This document shows positions 8,720 to 18,413 of a stretch of 64,000 bases of DNA, one piece after another. The stretch is from Candidatus Laterigemmans baculatus (GTDB lineage Bacteria > Planctomycetota > Planctomycetia > Pirellulales > Pirellulaceae), in contig NZ_WRPR01000033.1 of assembly GCF_010367455.1 (NCBI RefSeq), positions 23,877 to 87,876 of the forward strand. The letters run 5' to 3'. A program made the position numbers and the translations under genes. Each line of letters begins with the position of its first letter. Positions within the stretch are counted from its first letter, which is position 1. The notes below the pieces were generated by a model that was given only the letters and a program-made list of their open reading frames with translations, made no database searches and had not been told where the DNA came from.

Positions 8720-10402
8720 CTAGGCCGTCGAGGCGGGGGCGGGTAGCTGGGTGATGAAATCCTGATCATTGGTCAAACAGGGATGCTTGAACTGTTCGAC
8801 ACTGGCTCCGCGACGCGTGAGTGCTCGCCGGTGAAAGGCTCGCCAAGTTCCCGCTGGTAGTCGGCGGACGACCACGGGATCGAGTCTCCGCGTCGCGACT
8901 CGGTTTTCATACTCGCAGTTGACTTCCGCCAGACGCCGATCGACCGCGGCGGCGAGCCTTTGTTCGGATGCGGTGTCCATCGTCGATTCGATCAACAACT
9001 CGTAGTGGGGCGGATCGCCAAAGACGGGGGCGAGGGTGAAGTGTTCGATGCGTTGACCGAGTTCTTTGAGCGAGTCGCGAACCGCGGTCACGACCTGGTG
9101 CTCGCTGAGCTTCTCGCCGGTCATGCTCGAGTAGTGGGCACCCTTATTGAGAAACTCCAGAATGGGTGCCTGACCTTCAAAGCCGACGCAGCGGACGACG
9201 TCGTGAATATCGTGACGCCACAGAGCGCTCGACGTGGACATCACGAGGTAATAGTTCTGGTCGCGCTCCAGTTCGTGAGCCTCGAGGATCGTGGGGTTCG
9301 CCGATTCATGTTCTGCCTCTGGAATGAACTCAAAGTACTGACTGCCGACGTCGAGAACCCCGGCCGGTGAGTTCGCTTCGAGCGGGATCGTCATCCGGCC
9401 CTCGCTGGCCGAGAGCCCGTGGTCGCGAAACGTGACGTCGCCAAAATAATCTTGTACTTGAGGGAGGTAAGCGGCGACCGATCCACCGGTCCAAACAGCC
9501 AGCACCGCGAGTTGCTTCCAGTAATCGCGCGGCCAGAGGTGGCCGGTTTGCTCGACGATCTTTTCGAGCGCTCGAGCCCGTTTGGGATGGGCCCGATCAA
9601 ATTGTCGCTGGAGCCGTTTGCGGACTTCCTCGGGGAGCTGGACGTTGCGGTCGAGAGTCCCGTCATGGATGTCGCGAATCAACGTATCGCGTCGCTCGTC
9701 TCCGAGCCGCGCCAGGCCGATCAGGGTGAGCGGGTTGGCGGTGATGAGGATGCCGACGTTTTCCACCGGCATCGCCAGACGCAGCGCCGTGTACTGCTTC
9801 GATTCGGCGTCGGGAATCTTGTTGAGCGCGGTCGGCAAGCAAAAGATGAGATCCGAAACGGCCGGGCGGGTTTCCGCGGCTAGCCCGCTGATGTTGCCAC
9901 AGTAGAAACCGCCCTCGGTTCGCGTCTGCTGCCAATCGCTGCTGAACTGCAGCGTCTTGGTCCGCAGCAGTTCCGGGTGTTGGTGGTAGGTCCGCATGCC
10001 CCACACGTTCCAGCCCCGGCGATACTCTTGGAAAAAGTGGTTGGTGATCGGGATGTACTTCGACTCGCTGGTCGTGCCCGAAGTCATTGCGAACATCAGG
10101 ACTTTGGTGTCCGGACCGAACATGGCCCGGACGTCTCCCTGCTTCACGCGTTCCACGTACGGCCGAAAGTACTCGTAGTCGGTCAGCGGAACGTGGCGGC
10201 GGAAATCGGCGATCGTTCGGATTTGGTCAAACCGGTGGTCGCGACCAAAATCGCTGTCCATCTCGCGGCGAAGCTTGGAGAACAGCACCTCGCGCTGCAG
10301 TTCCGCCGCCCGCTTTGCGCTCGCTAAGAAGCGACGGACTTCGCGTTGGCGGAGACCGACGTAGGCTCGCAAACCGAGGGCGGTGCTGGTGGTTTTAAGC
10401 AT
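8720..10402 (-). CDS. GH3-family acyl-adenylating amide synthetase
   Basis: 560 residues, close to plant GH3 enzymes. GH3 proteins adenylate a carboxylic acid with ATP and transfer the acyl group to an amino acid amine. ATP-binding motif 1 is TSGTTSESKYIPIT at about 107-120, and a SASEG motif sits at 331-335. The C-terminal domain is complete. The gene begins 24 bases after the PKS stop on the same strand, so it is almost certainly in the PKS operon. I infer that it may couple the acid released by the PKS thioesterase to an amine. Bacterial GH3 enzymes are little studied, so substrate and even reaction type remain open. Confidence 0.85.
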   Translation of the reverse strand: MLKTTSTALGLRAYVGLRQREVRRFLASAKRAAELQREVLFSKLRREMDSDFGRDHRFDQIRTIADFRRHVPLTDYEYFRPYVERVKQGDVRAMFGPDTKVLMFAMTSGTTSESKYIPITNHFFQEYRRGWNVWGMRTYHQHPELLRTKTLQFSSDWQQTRTEGGFYCGNISGLAAETRPAVSDLIFCLPTALNKIPDAESKQYTALRLAMPVENVGILITANPLTLIGLARLGDERRDTLIRDIHDGTLDRNVQLPEEVRKRLQRQFDRAHPKRARALEKIVEQTGHLWPRDYWKQLAVLAVWTGGSVAAYLPQVQDYFGDVTFRDHGLSASEGRMTIPLEANSPAGVLDVGSQYFEFIPEAEHESANPTILEAHELERDQNYYLVMSTSSALWRHDIHDVVRCVGFEGQAPILEFLNKGAHYSSMTGEKLSEHQVVTAVRDSLKELGQRIEHFTLAPVFGDPPHYELLIESTMDTASEQRLAAAVDRRLAEVNCEYENRVATRRLDPVVVRRLPAGTWRAFHRRALTRRGASVEQFKHPCLTNDQDFITQLPAPASTA

Positions 10403-10426
10403 GAGGCGGTCGTTCAGTCGCTGACG

Positions 10427-13400
10427 CTAGAGGAGAACCGAGCGCGAGCTGTCGAGCGTATGCACATCGGCCGGAACGGTCGAGTCGAGGTGACGGCCAA
10501 TCGTCTCGGCGAGCTGTTGCCCGTGCCGACCGGTCAGCATGCTGAAGTGGTCTCCACCGACCCGCTCGATTTCCAAATCTTCGCCGAGGATCGGACCCCA
10601 GCCGAGATCATCGCCCAAATGCCGGCCGGTGGCCAGGCTCAAGACGGCTGATTGCTTGGGGCGGTACATTCGAATCCGCTGTCCGAGCGGCTGCACTTGG
10701 TACGCCAGCGCCGCGCGGAGGTGGGCTCGGCAGAGTTCGATCCGTCGCTGCAGATCGCTCCGCGTCGTCCCCTCCGGAAGCACTCGCTGCTGTTTCATCT
10801 CCCGCAAAATCCGGTCCGTGGCTTGATCGGGTTGCATCGCCTTGAGCTCCGCATACTCGATCCGCATCTTGGCCCCGGAGAACCAGTTCGAGAAGTTGAC
10901 CAAATCGTGCAGGAAGCGGGCATCGTCGCTGAGGTCGACCCCCTGCAGGATCTCCGACGTCGGCGTGTCGATGAACAACAATTCGACCGCGTGCCCCGCG
11001 GCCTTCAGCTGACGAGCGATCTCGTAGGCGAAGATCCCGCCGGTCGACCAACCGCTCAAGAGGTAGGGCCCCTGGGGCTGCGCGGAGCGGATCAGCTCGG
11101 CGTACTCCTCGGCCATCTCCTCGACACTCTCGTGCGGCACCGTCCCGGCGTCGGCTCCGCGAGGACGGATCGTTGTCACACAGCGGCTGCGACCAAGGTG
11201 CTGGGCCAGATCGCGGTAGCAGCGGAGGTCGCCGCCGACCGGGTGCAGGCAGTACAGGGCCGGAAGTGCCGCTTGCGTCTGCAGCGGCACGAGCGAAGAG
11301 CCCCCCTTCGAAGTGGAAACCGAGGCCGTCGATCCGGGTGCGTCGTCGTCCAACGCCTCTCCGAGCCCTTCGCCGGTCAGCGAGGCGAGCATCGTGCCGG
11401 TGATCGAGGCAATGCTCGGACGCTCCATCAGCGCCGCCATCGGCAGCTCGATGTCGAGCTGGGCTTCGAGGTTCGTCTTCAGCTCCATCGCCATCAGCGA
11501 GTCGACTCCGACCACATTCAGCAGCTGTTCGGGATCGAGATCCGCGGGGTCCATTCCCATGATCCGGGCCAGCTCGGCAGTCAAATAATTCTGCAACAGC
11601 GGTTGCTGCTCCTCCGCCGCGGTCGCAGCGAACCGGCCGAGGAATTCGCGATCGACCTTCCCCGGGTCGCCCGCCGCGGCTGGGTCTTCCCACTGCGAGG
11701 CAAAGGCTTCGAAGAGCGGTGGGCGGCGGCGCGGGAACTGACGCGCCAGAGCCGACCAATCGACGTCCATCACGGCCAGCTGAACCGGAGCCGACTCGGA
11801 TTCCTTGAGCAGTCGGTCGAGAATCGAGAGGCACGCCTCCGGGTCGAGCAGCCGCATCCCGCGATCGCTCAATTGGCTATCGGGGTCGGCGGTCACGGCC
11901 ATGCCCCCTTCGGCCCACGGACCCCAGTTGATCGCGGTCGCGGGCAAGCCGCGCGACCGCCGCAGGGCAGCCAGCCCGTCCAGGAACGCGTTCCCCGCAG
12001 CGTAATTCGCTTGCCCCGGTGAACCCAGCACCGCGGCGATCGAAGAGAACAGCACAAAGAAGTCGAGCGGCTGAGTCTGCGAGAGCGCGTGCAGGTTCCA
12101 GGCTCCCTGCACCTTCGGCCGCAACGCCCGCTCGAGTTGCTCGAGCGACATGTCGTACAGCAATCCGTCGGCGAGCGCACCGGCGGCGTGGAGGATCCCG
12201 CCGAGCGGTGGGAAGTCGGCTGGAATCTGAGCCAGTGCGCCTTCGAGCGATTTGCGGTCCGCCACGTCCGCCTGCAGGCACGCCACCCGCGTTCCCGGCG
12301 GCAACTCGGCCAACCGTCGCTGCTGGTCGTCGCTCGGCGAGCGGCGGGAGAGGAGCAGCAGGTGGCGCGCTCCCTGCTCGGCCAACCACTGGGCCAACCG
12401 CAACCCGAGGGCTCCGAGACCGCCGGTGATCAGATAGCTCGCTTCGGCATGGATCGTCGGCTTCCGCTCGCAAACCGCCGCGGCGGGGCGGTCCTGCGGC
12501 GAGAGCGAGACGACTACTTTGCCAATGTTCTTCCGCTGGGCCATGTAGCGGAAAGCGGTCGCGGTCTCGGGGGCCGCAAACGTCTTGTGCGGCAGCGGAC
12601 GATAAACCCCCTGCTCGAACAACTCCATCACTTCGCTGAACAGCCGGCGGATGTCGTCGGGTCGCTGGCGCAGCATTCGGTCGAGATCGATCGCCGAATA
12701 AGAAAGATTGTCTTGGAACGGCGCCAGCCCAATCATCCGGTCCTGATAAATGTCGGTCTTACCGATTTCCAGAAAACGCCCGTAGGCCGCCAGAATCGAG
12801 AGGCTCTTGGGAATCACATCGCCCGGGAGCGAATTGAGGACGACGTCGACGCCGTAGCGATCGGTCGCGTGGAGAATTTGATCGGCGAATTCGAGAGTGC
12901 GGGAATTGAAGACGTGGGACACGCCGAGCGAGGCGAGGAACTCCCGCTTCTCATCGCTGCCGGCGGTCGCGAACACTTCGGCACCGACGTGCTCGGCAAT
13001 CTGAATCGCCGCTTGGCCCACTCCGCCGGCCGCGGCGTGGATCAAGACGCGTTCGCCTCGCCCGAGCCGGCCCAACCAGCGAAGTGCGTAATGGGCCGTC
13101 AGGAACGTGATCGGAATCGTGCTCGCCTCGTCGTGCGAAAGCGATGCGGGTTTGCGGGCGAGCGCGTACTCGGCGGTCACCGCATGGCTGGCAAAACTCG
13201 ACGGCGCGACACCCATGACTTCGTCGCCCACGCGAAAGCGAGTGACCTCCGAGCCGACGGCCGTGACCACCCCGGAGCACTCGATCCCAAGCGGCGGTTC
13301 CTGATCGGTCAATCCCGGGTAGAGCCCCATCGCTTTGAGTACGTCGCTGAAATTCAAACCGGCACTGTGGACCTCAATCGCGACTTGATCGGGAGCGAGC

Positions 13401-16400
13401 TTGGGAAGTTCGAACGACGCGTAGGCCAAGGCATCGAAGCTGCCCGCTTCCCGCGAGCGAAGCCGGAACGGCGCGGCGGGCAGTCGCAGTTCACGTCGCT
13501 TCCCACCCTCGGCATCTTCGCCGCTGGCGGCGTCACCGAAGCGGGCTTTCACCAAGCGGGCGGCATAGCGGATCGCGTCCTGAGTTTCCGTCGCCCGGAA
13601 CGCCACCTGGTCCTCTTGCTCTCCCTGCTCCTTCGCCGAAACTTGCCTGGTCGCTGCGGCAACGAGTTCGCCGAGCAGCCCCGCGGCCCCCTCGGCGTCG
13701 CTGGCCTGTGGATCGAGGTCGATCAACCGAACGCCGCCCCCCACCGACTCGAGCGCGGCGGTGCGGCCCATGCCCCACACGGCCGCTTGCAGCGGATCCA
13801 CCTCGGTCGCGAGAGTCTCCTCTGCGGCCTGATTGGTGACTTGTTCTGCAACCTGTTTTGGCGAGATCGCCTGGAAACCTTGGGTGCAGAGCCAAATCGG
13901 TGGCGGTGAGCGGAACGGGCCGCGGACGGTTTGCCGAAGGAGCTGCATCGCTCCCCCCAGCACCCGCCGCGAAGCCTGCTCCAAGTCGTCGCCGTGGGAG
14001 CCGCCGCGAGAATCGCCGTGGAAATCGCCGAGGCTCGCCAGGTGCACGATCCCCGACCACGACGCCGACGAGGCTTCCGAGGCCGCTGCGGTTTCGAACG
14101 CTCGTGCGTAGTCGTCGCTCGAGAGCGGATCGATTTCGAACGTATCGTCATCGAGCTGCGCAAACCGGTCCGCCGAGCGGAGCAGCACGCAGCGGCCACC
14201 CTGGTGGCGAATCGCAGCGGCCAATTCCGTCGCTACGCTCGAGCGAGAGGGAGCCGTCACGATCCAGCGTTGGCCCGCGCACCGCTGGCCCGCGCCCGGC
14301 TGGGGCTCGGCGAGCGTCGACTCGGGCGACTCGAGGGGGGCTTCCTGCCAATCGAGCTGGTAGAGCCACTCGGCCGCGTCTCGGGTTCGCGGGGCGGTCG
14401 CGCCGAGCGACTGGACGCGGACCTGCTCGAGTTCGGCCAGCACGTGACCGTCGGCGTCGAGCAACGTCACGTCGCCGTGGAGCGTCTCGAGCGGAGAATT
14501 GTCAGCCGAGTCACTGCGCCGCACCTCGATACGGGCCGCCCGCAGCGGATCACCGAGCAAGCGGAAGCGGCCGATCGCGGTCGGCAGGTAGAGGCGATTC
14601 GAGGGAGTGCCATCGGCGGCCAGCGGAACGAGGCCGGCCATCGCCTGCAGGCAGCCGTCGAGGATCGCCGGGTGGATCCGATGCTGCGAGCTCTCCTGGC
14701 GGACGCTTTCGGTCATTTGCAGTTCGGCGACCGCGCCATCGTCGCCGCGGCGGAGCTCGTCAATCACGCGGAACCGGGGGCCATAATCGAGTCCGCACTG
14801 CCGCATCCGCTCGTAGAACTGCTCGCCGCTGATCACCATCGGGTACCGCGTGCTCGAGGCGTGACCGTTGGTTCCCGCGAACCCCGTCGTGTGCAAGCTC
14901 TGAGTGGCGGTCGCGGCGGCGCTCGCGGGAGAGGCGCCGGACGATCCGCGGGCCAGTTTCCCGTAGGCGTGCATCGTCCACGCGTCGCGGTCGTTCGACT
15001 CGGCCGGTCGGCTGTGAATGCGGAACGAGCAGCTTTCGGTGGGCTCCTCCGACGTGGTGAACTGGACGTGCCGCGAGGCGTCGGTCGGCAAGAACATGGC
15101 TTGCTGGATCGAGACGTCGCTGACCGTGTGCGTGCCGGCGCCGAAGAGGGCATCGGCAGCGGCGAGAGCTTGCTCGAGATAGGCCGCCGCGGGAGTGACG
15201 GCGGAGCCTTGGACGCGGTGCTCGCTCAGGTACCCCGGGGCGTGCTCCTCAAGAAGGGTTTCAAACAGCCGGGTCTTGAAGGTTGTGGCGACTTCCGCGC
15301 CGAGCAGCGGATGCAGCCCGGAGCGGGACCGCGAGTCGCCGCGCGCGGTGGAATTGGGGCCGAGTCCACCGAGCCCGCGGCACTGGCCCGCTTCGTCGTA
15401 CCAATGCCGCTTGCGTTCGAAGCGATATCCGGGGAGCACCAGCTTGGCGGGAGCCGGACTGCCATAGATCTGCGACCAGCGGATGTTGGCACCGCGGCTG
15501 TAGAGCTCGGCGAGGCTGCCGGTGAGTACCTGCCAATCTCCCTGGCCGGCTCGCAGCGACGGCAGCCAGCCGGTCGTGGGGCGGTCGATGAATTGGCGGC
15601 CCATCGCCAGCAGCGTCGGCGAAGGTCCCGCCTCGAGCACGAAGTCCGGTTCGGTTTCGAGGAGCGTTCGCATTCCTTGCTCGAACCGCACGCTGCGGCG
15701 GAGGTGCTCCCGCCAGTAGCGACCGTCGGGCGGTTGTTGCAGCCAGTCGCCGGTGAGGTTCGAGACCACTGGCACTCGCGGCGAACGGGCGGGGATCGCT
15801 GCGGCAAAACGCTCGAAGTCGTCGAGCACCGCGTCCATCAAGTGCGAATGGAAGGCGTGGGAGACGGGCAGGAATTTCGCCTTGAGCCCCTCCGCGTTGC
15901 ATCGCTCGACGAATCGTTCGACAGCCCCGCGGTCGCCGGAGACGACGGTGTTTGCCGGCCCATTGAAGGCGGCGATCTCGATCGACTCGGCTTCGCCCGG
16001 GCCACTCTTGCTCCGCCCGTTCTCGAGCTGCCGAGGGGCCGTGGCGGCGCCGTTGATTTGGCCATTGGTCCGCGTGGGGCCGGCTCCGGCGATTCTCGCT
16101 TCGGCCAACATCCGCTCGACCGTCTCACCCGACGCGGCCACCGCCGCCATCGCGCCATCACCCGAGCAGTCCTGCATCAGGCGAGCCCGCTCGGCGATCA
16201 ACCGCAGCCCATCTTCGAGCGTGTAGACATCGGCCAGCGTCGCGGCCACAAACTCGCCGACGCTGTGACCGAGCAGGGCCGACGGCTCGATTCCCCATGA
16301 CCGCCAAAGCTGAGCCAGCGAGTATTCGATGGCGAACAGCGCGGGCTGGGTGTAGAGCGTTTGATGGATCCGCTCGTCGTCCTCGCCCGCGTGCATGATC

Positions 16401-18220
16401 TCCAGGATCGATGCCCCCAGCGGTTCGCGAAGCAGCGCGTCGCAGCGCTCGAGCGTGTGGCGAAAGAAGGGCTGGGTCGCGAACAGCTCCCGCCCCATTC
16501 CCAGGTACTGCCCACCCTGGCCGGTGAACACGAACGCAACTTTCGGTGCGCGAAATCCGCGGCGGTGCCGAGCCTCGTCCGCTTCATCTACTCTCGACTC
16601 GGCCAATTCCCGCAGCTTGTGGAGCATCCGCGGAGGATCGGCGGCGGCGACCGTCACTCCGTAGTGGAAATGGTTGCGGCCGCTGTTGGCTGAAAAGCAG
16701 AAGGCGTCGAGGTCGGCGTTGGGGTGCTGCTCGAGATAGTCGGCGTACTGCTCGGCGATTCGCTGGAGGGCCGAAGGCGTTTTGGCCGAGACGGCGAGCA
16801 ACTTGACGGGCGGCGTCGCGGGGAGCGGAGCGGGCTCGGGCAGCGTGGCCTGTTCGAGCACCATGTGGGCGTTGGTCCCACCGAAGCCGAAGCTGCTGAT
16901 GCCAGCTCGCCGCGGTCCGCCGGCCGAGTGCCAAGGCATCCGCTCTTGCGCGATCCGCAACCGCCCCTTTCCGAGCGTGATGTGCGGGTTCAGCTCGGCG
17001 AAGTCGGCCTGCGGAGCGAGTTCGCCAGCCTGCATCATCAGCACAACTTTGATCACGCTGGCGATGCCCGCAGCCGTTTCGAGGTGGCCGATGTTGGCTT
17101 TGACCGAGGAAAGGTAGCACGGTTGGCTGCTGCTCGGTCCTTCGTAAACTTGCCGCAGCGCCTCGAGCTCGATCGGGTCACCGAGCGGCGTCCCGGTGCC
17201 GTGAGCTTCGACGTACGAGACCGCGTCGGGATCGAGCCCCGCTTGCCGGAGCGCGGCTTGGATCACCGCGACCTGCGACTGGCTGTTCGGCGCGGAGATT
17301 CCCGAAGTCCGTCCGTCCTGATTGACTGCCGTTCCGCGGATCGTCGCCAAAATTCGGTCGCCATCGGCAACCGCATCGCTCAATCGCTTGAGCACCACCA
17401 CTCCGGCTCCCTCGCCACGAACGTACCCATTGGCTCGCGAGTCGAAGGGGCGGCAGTGGCCGTCGGGAGAAAGCATCCCCGCCTTGGAAAACGCCAACGT
17501 CGCTTCCGGCGATAGCATCAAATTGACGCCGCCAGCGACCGCCAAGTTGGCTTCGCCGTTCTGCAGATTTTTGACCGCCAGGTGAAGCGCCACCAAGGCC
17601 GACGAGCAGGCGGTATCGACGCTCATGCTCGGCCCATGCCAGTCGAAAAAGTAGCTCATCCGGTTGGCCGCGATGCTCAGCGCGTTGCCGGTTCCCGAAT
17701 GGACGTCGATCTGGCCGTAGTAGTCGTCGAAGTGGAAGGGAACTTTGGCGTAATCGGCCGCACCGATGCCGACGAACACGCCGGTGGTCGAGCCGGCCAA
17801 TCGCTCGGGTGCCAGCCCGGCGTGCTCCAAGGCTTGCCAGGTGACCTCCAAAAGCAACCGCTGCTGGGGGTCCATCTTGGCCGCTTCGCGAGGCGAGATC
17901 CCAAAGAAATGGGCGTCGAACTGGTCGATCGCGTCGAGAAAACCGCCGAAACGACCGCACCGGGCCGCCTGCTCGGAGCTTCCGGCGGCCGCAGCGACCT
18001 GCTCCGCGTCCCATCGCTCGGCGGGAAGCTCGCCGATCGCCCGCCGCCCGGCGGAGATCAACTCCCAGTACGATGCGAGGTCCGCCGCCCCCGGAAAACG
18101 GCAGCCGAGACCAATAATCGCCACCGGTTCGGCGACCGGAGCGGTTTCCTCGAGTTGACGCTGGAGCAGTTGCAGTCGGTGCGGTGAAAGTCGCGCGAGG
18201 CGTTGGGCCAAATCGATCAC
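10427..18220 (-). CDS. Reducing type I polyketide synthase, KS-AT-DH-psiKR-ER-KR-ACP-TE
   Basis: 2597 residues in one module. KS: Cys205 in DTACSS, His340 in HGTGTP, His379 in NIGHLE. AT: Ser653 in GHSVGE and HAFH at 788-791, the pattern of malonyl-CoA selection; a low-complexity insert at about 713-745 is unusual. DH: His1001 in HxxxGxxxxP and Asp1188 in LDGCLQ. Residues 1290-1590 look like a structural pseudo-KR. ER: AAAGGVGQAA near 1728-1738. KR: GGLGALG near 1933-1939 and Tyr2073/Asn2077. ACP: Ser2241 in GVDSLM. TE: Ser2392 in GWSTGG and a late GDHFSM His. All domains appear active, so a saturated chain is expected, probably made iteratively. Start is GTG at 18220. No methyltransferase domain was found. 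It is divergent from the FAAL gene. Confidence 0.95.
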   Translation of the reverse strand: MIDLAQRLARLSPHRLQLLQRQLEETAPVAEPVAIIGLGCRFPGAADLASYWELISAGRRAIGELPAERWDAEQVAAAAGSSEQAARCGRFGGFLDAIDQFDAHFFGISPREAAKMDPQQRLLLEVTWQALEHAGLAPERLAGSTTGVFVGIGAADYAKVPFHFDDYYGQIDVHSGTGNALSIAANRMSYFFDWHGPSMSVDTACSSALVALHLAVKNLQNGEANLAVAGGVNLMLSPEATLAFSKAGMLSPDGHCRPFDSRANGYVRGEGAGVVVLKRLSDAVADGDRILATIRGTAVNQDGRTSGISAPNSQSQVAVIQAALRQAGLDPDAVSYVEAHGTGTPLGDPIELEALRQVYEGPSSSQPCYLSSVKANIGHLETAAGIASVIKVVLMMQAGELAPQADFAELNPHITLGKGRLRIAQERMPWHSAGGPRRAGISSFGFGGTNAHMVLEQATLPEPAPLPATPPVKLLAVSAKTPSALQRIAEQYADYLEQHPNADLDAFCFSANSGRNHFHYGVTVAAADPPRMLHKLRELAESRVDEADEARHRRGFRAPKVAFVFTGQGGQYLGMGRELFATQPFFRHTLERCDALLREPLGASILEIMHAGEDDERIHQTLYTQPALFAIEYSLAQLWRSWGIEPSALLGHSVGEFVAATLADVYTLEDGLRLIAERARLMQDCSGDGAMAAVAASGETVERMLAEARIAGAGPTRTNGQINGAATAPRQLENGRSKSGPGEAESIEIAAFNGPANTVVSGDRGAVERFVERCNAEGLKAKFLPVSHAFHSHLMDAVLDDFERFAAAIPARSPRVPVVSNLTGDWLQQPPDGRYWREHLRRSVRFEQGMRTLLETEPDFVLEAGPSPTLLAMGRQFIDRPTTGWLPSLRAGQGDWQVLTGSLAELYSRGANIRWSQIYGSPAPAKLVLPGYRFERKRHWYDEAGQCRGLGGLGPNSTARGDSRSRSGLHPLLGAEVATTFKTRLFETLLEEHAPGYLSEHRVQGSAVTPAAAYLEQALAAADALFGAGTHTVSDVSIQQAMFLPTDASRHVQFTTSEEPTESCSFRIHSRPAESNDRDAWTMHAYGKLARGSSGASPASAAATATQSLHTTGFAGTNGHASSTRYPMVISGEQFYERMRQCGLDYGPRFRVIDELRRGDDGAVAELQMTESVRQESSQHRIHPAILDGCLQAMAGLVPLAADGTPSNRLYLPTAIGRFRLLGDPLRAARIEVRRSDSADNSPLETLHGDVTLLDADGHVLAELEQVRVQSLGATAPRTRDAAEWLYQLDWQEAPLESPESTLAEPQPGAGQRCAGQRWIVTAPSRSSVATELAAAIRHQGGRCVLLRSADRFAQLDDDTFEIDPLSSDDYARAFETAAASEASSASWSGIVHLASLGDFHGDSRGGSHGDDLEQASRRVLGGAMQLLRQTVRGPFRSPPPIWLCTQGFQAISPKQVAEQVTNQAAEETLATEVDPLQAAVWGMGRTAALESVGGGVRLIDLDPQASDAEGAAGLLGELVAAATRQVSAKEQGEQEDQVAFRATETQDAIRYAARLVKARFGDAASGEDAEGGKRRELRLPAAPFRLRSREAGSFDALAYASFELPKLAPDQVAIEVHSAGLNFSDVLKAMGLYPGLTDQEPPLGIECSGVVTAVGSEVTRFRVGDEVMGVAPSSFASHAVTAEYALARKPASLSHDEASTIPITFLTAHYALRWLGRLGRGERVLIHAAAGGVGQAAIQIAEHVGAEVFATAGSDEKREFLASLGVSHVFNSRTLEFADQILHATDRYGVDVVLNSLPGDVIPKSLSILAAYGRFLEIGKTDIYQDRMIGLAPFQDNLSYSAIDLDRMLRQRPDDIRRLFSEVMELFEQGVYRPLPHKTFAAPETATAFRYMAQRKNIGKVVVSLSPQDRPAAAVCERKPTIHAEASYLITGGLGALGLRLAQWLAEQGARHLLLLSRRSPSDDQQRRLAELPPGTRVACLQADVADRKSLEGALAQIPADFPPLGGILHAAGALADGLLYDMSLEQLERALRPKVQGAWNLHALSQTQPLDFFVLFSSIAAVLGSPGQANYAAGNAFLDGLAALRRSRGLPATAINWGPWAEGGMAVTADPDSQLSDRGMRLLDPEACLSILDRLLKESESAPVQLAVMDVDWSALARQFPRRRPPLFEAFASQWEDPAAAGDPGKVDREFLGRFAATAAEEQQPLLQNYLTAELARIMGMDPADLDPEQLLNVVGVDSLMAMELKTNLEAQLDIELPMAALMERPSIASITGTMLASLTGEGLGEALDDDAPGSTASVSTSKGGSSLVPLQTQAALPALYCLHPVGGDLRCYRDLAQHLGRSRCVTTIRPRGADAGTVPHESVEEMAEEYAELIRSAQPQGPYLLSGWSTGGIFAYEIARQLKAAGHAVELLFIDTPTSEILQGVDLSDDARFLHDLVNFSNWFSGAKMRIEYAELKAMQPDQATDRILREMKQQRVLPEGTTRSDLQRRIELCRAHLRAALAYQVQPLGQRIRMYRPKQSAVLSLATGRHLGDDLGWGPILGEDLEIERVGGDHFSMLTGRHGQQLAETIGRHLDSTVPADVHTLDSSRSVLL

Positions 18221-18413
18221 GTGGAGCCAAAATCCTCGGTTGGGGAGCTATTTGCCTGGGGCGAACCGCGATGCGTCGTCAAGATTTAGCAGTTGGGAAG
18301 TATAATCGGATCAGGCAGAACGTTCCACGCGGCGCGGATTGCCGGCCCCAGTAGCGGGGGCTAAGATCGGATCCAAAACACTATACGCGTTTCAACCGGT
18401 TGTATTGAAGTCG
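18221..18413. promoter_or_regulatory. Shared PKS / FAAL divergent promoter region
   Basis: The 193 bases between the two divergent starts should carry promoters for both operons. A perfect TATAAT at 18301-18306 on the + strand is a candidate -10 box for the FAAL transcript; no good -35 hexamer lies 16-18 bases before it. GAGG lies about 12 bases upstream of the PKS GTG on the other strand. No operator palindrome was recognised. Confidence 0.4.

Noticed and set aside
13550..14350. C-methyltransferase domain between DH and ER of the PKS
   Set aside because: No SAM-binding GxGxG motif is visible; the segment fits a structural pseudo-KR and linker better.
13931..16300. Long open frame (789 codons) opposite the PKS
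   Set aside because: High-GC codon bias makes antisense frames open; no family motif is visible, while the PKS strand has complete catalytic domains.
18339..18413. Upstream start for the FAAL gene
   Set aside because: The 25 extra residues do not resemble FAAL N-termini; the ATG at 18414 fits better.
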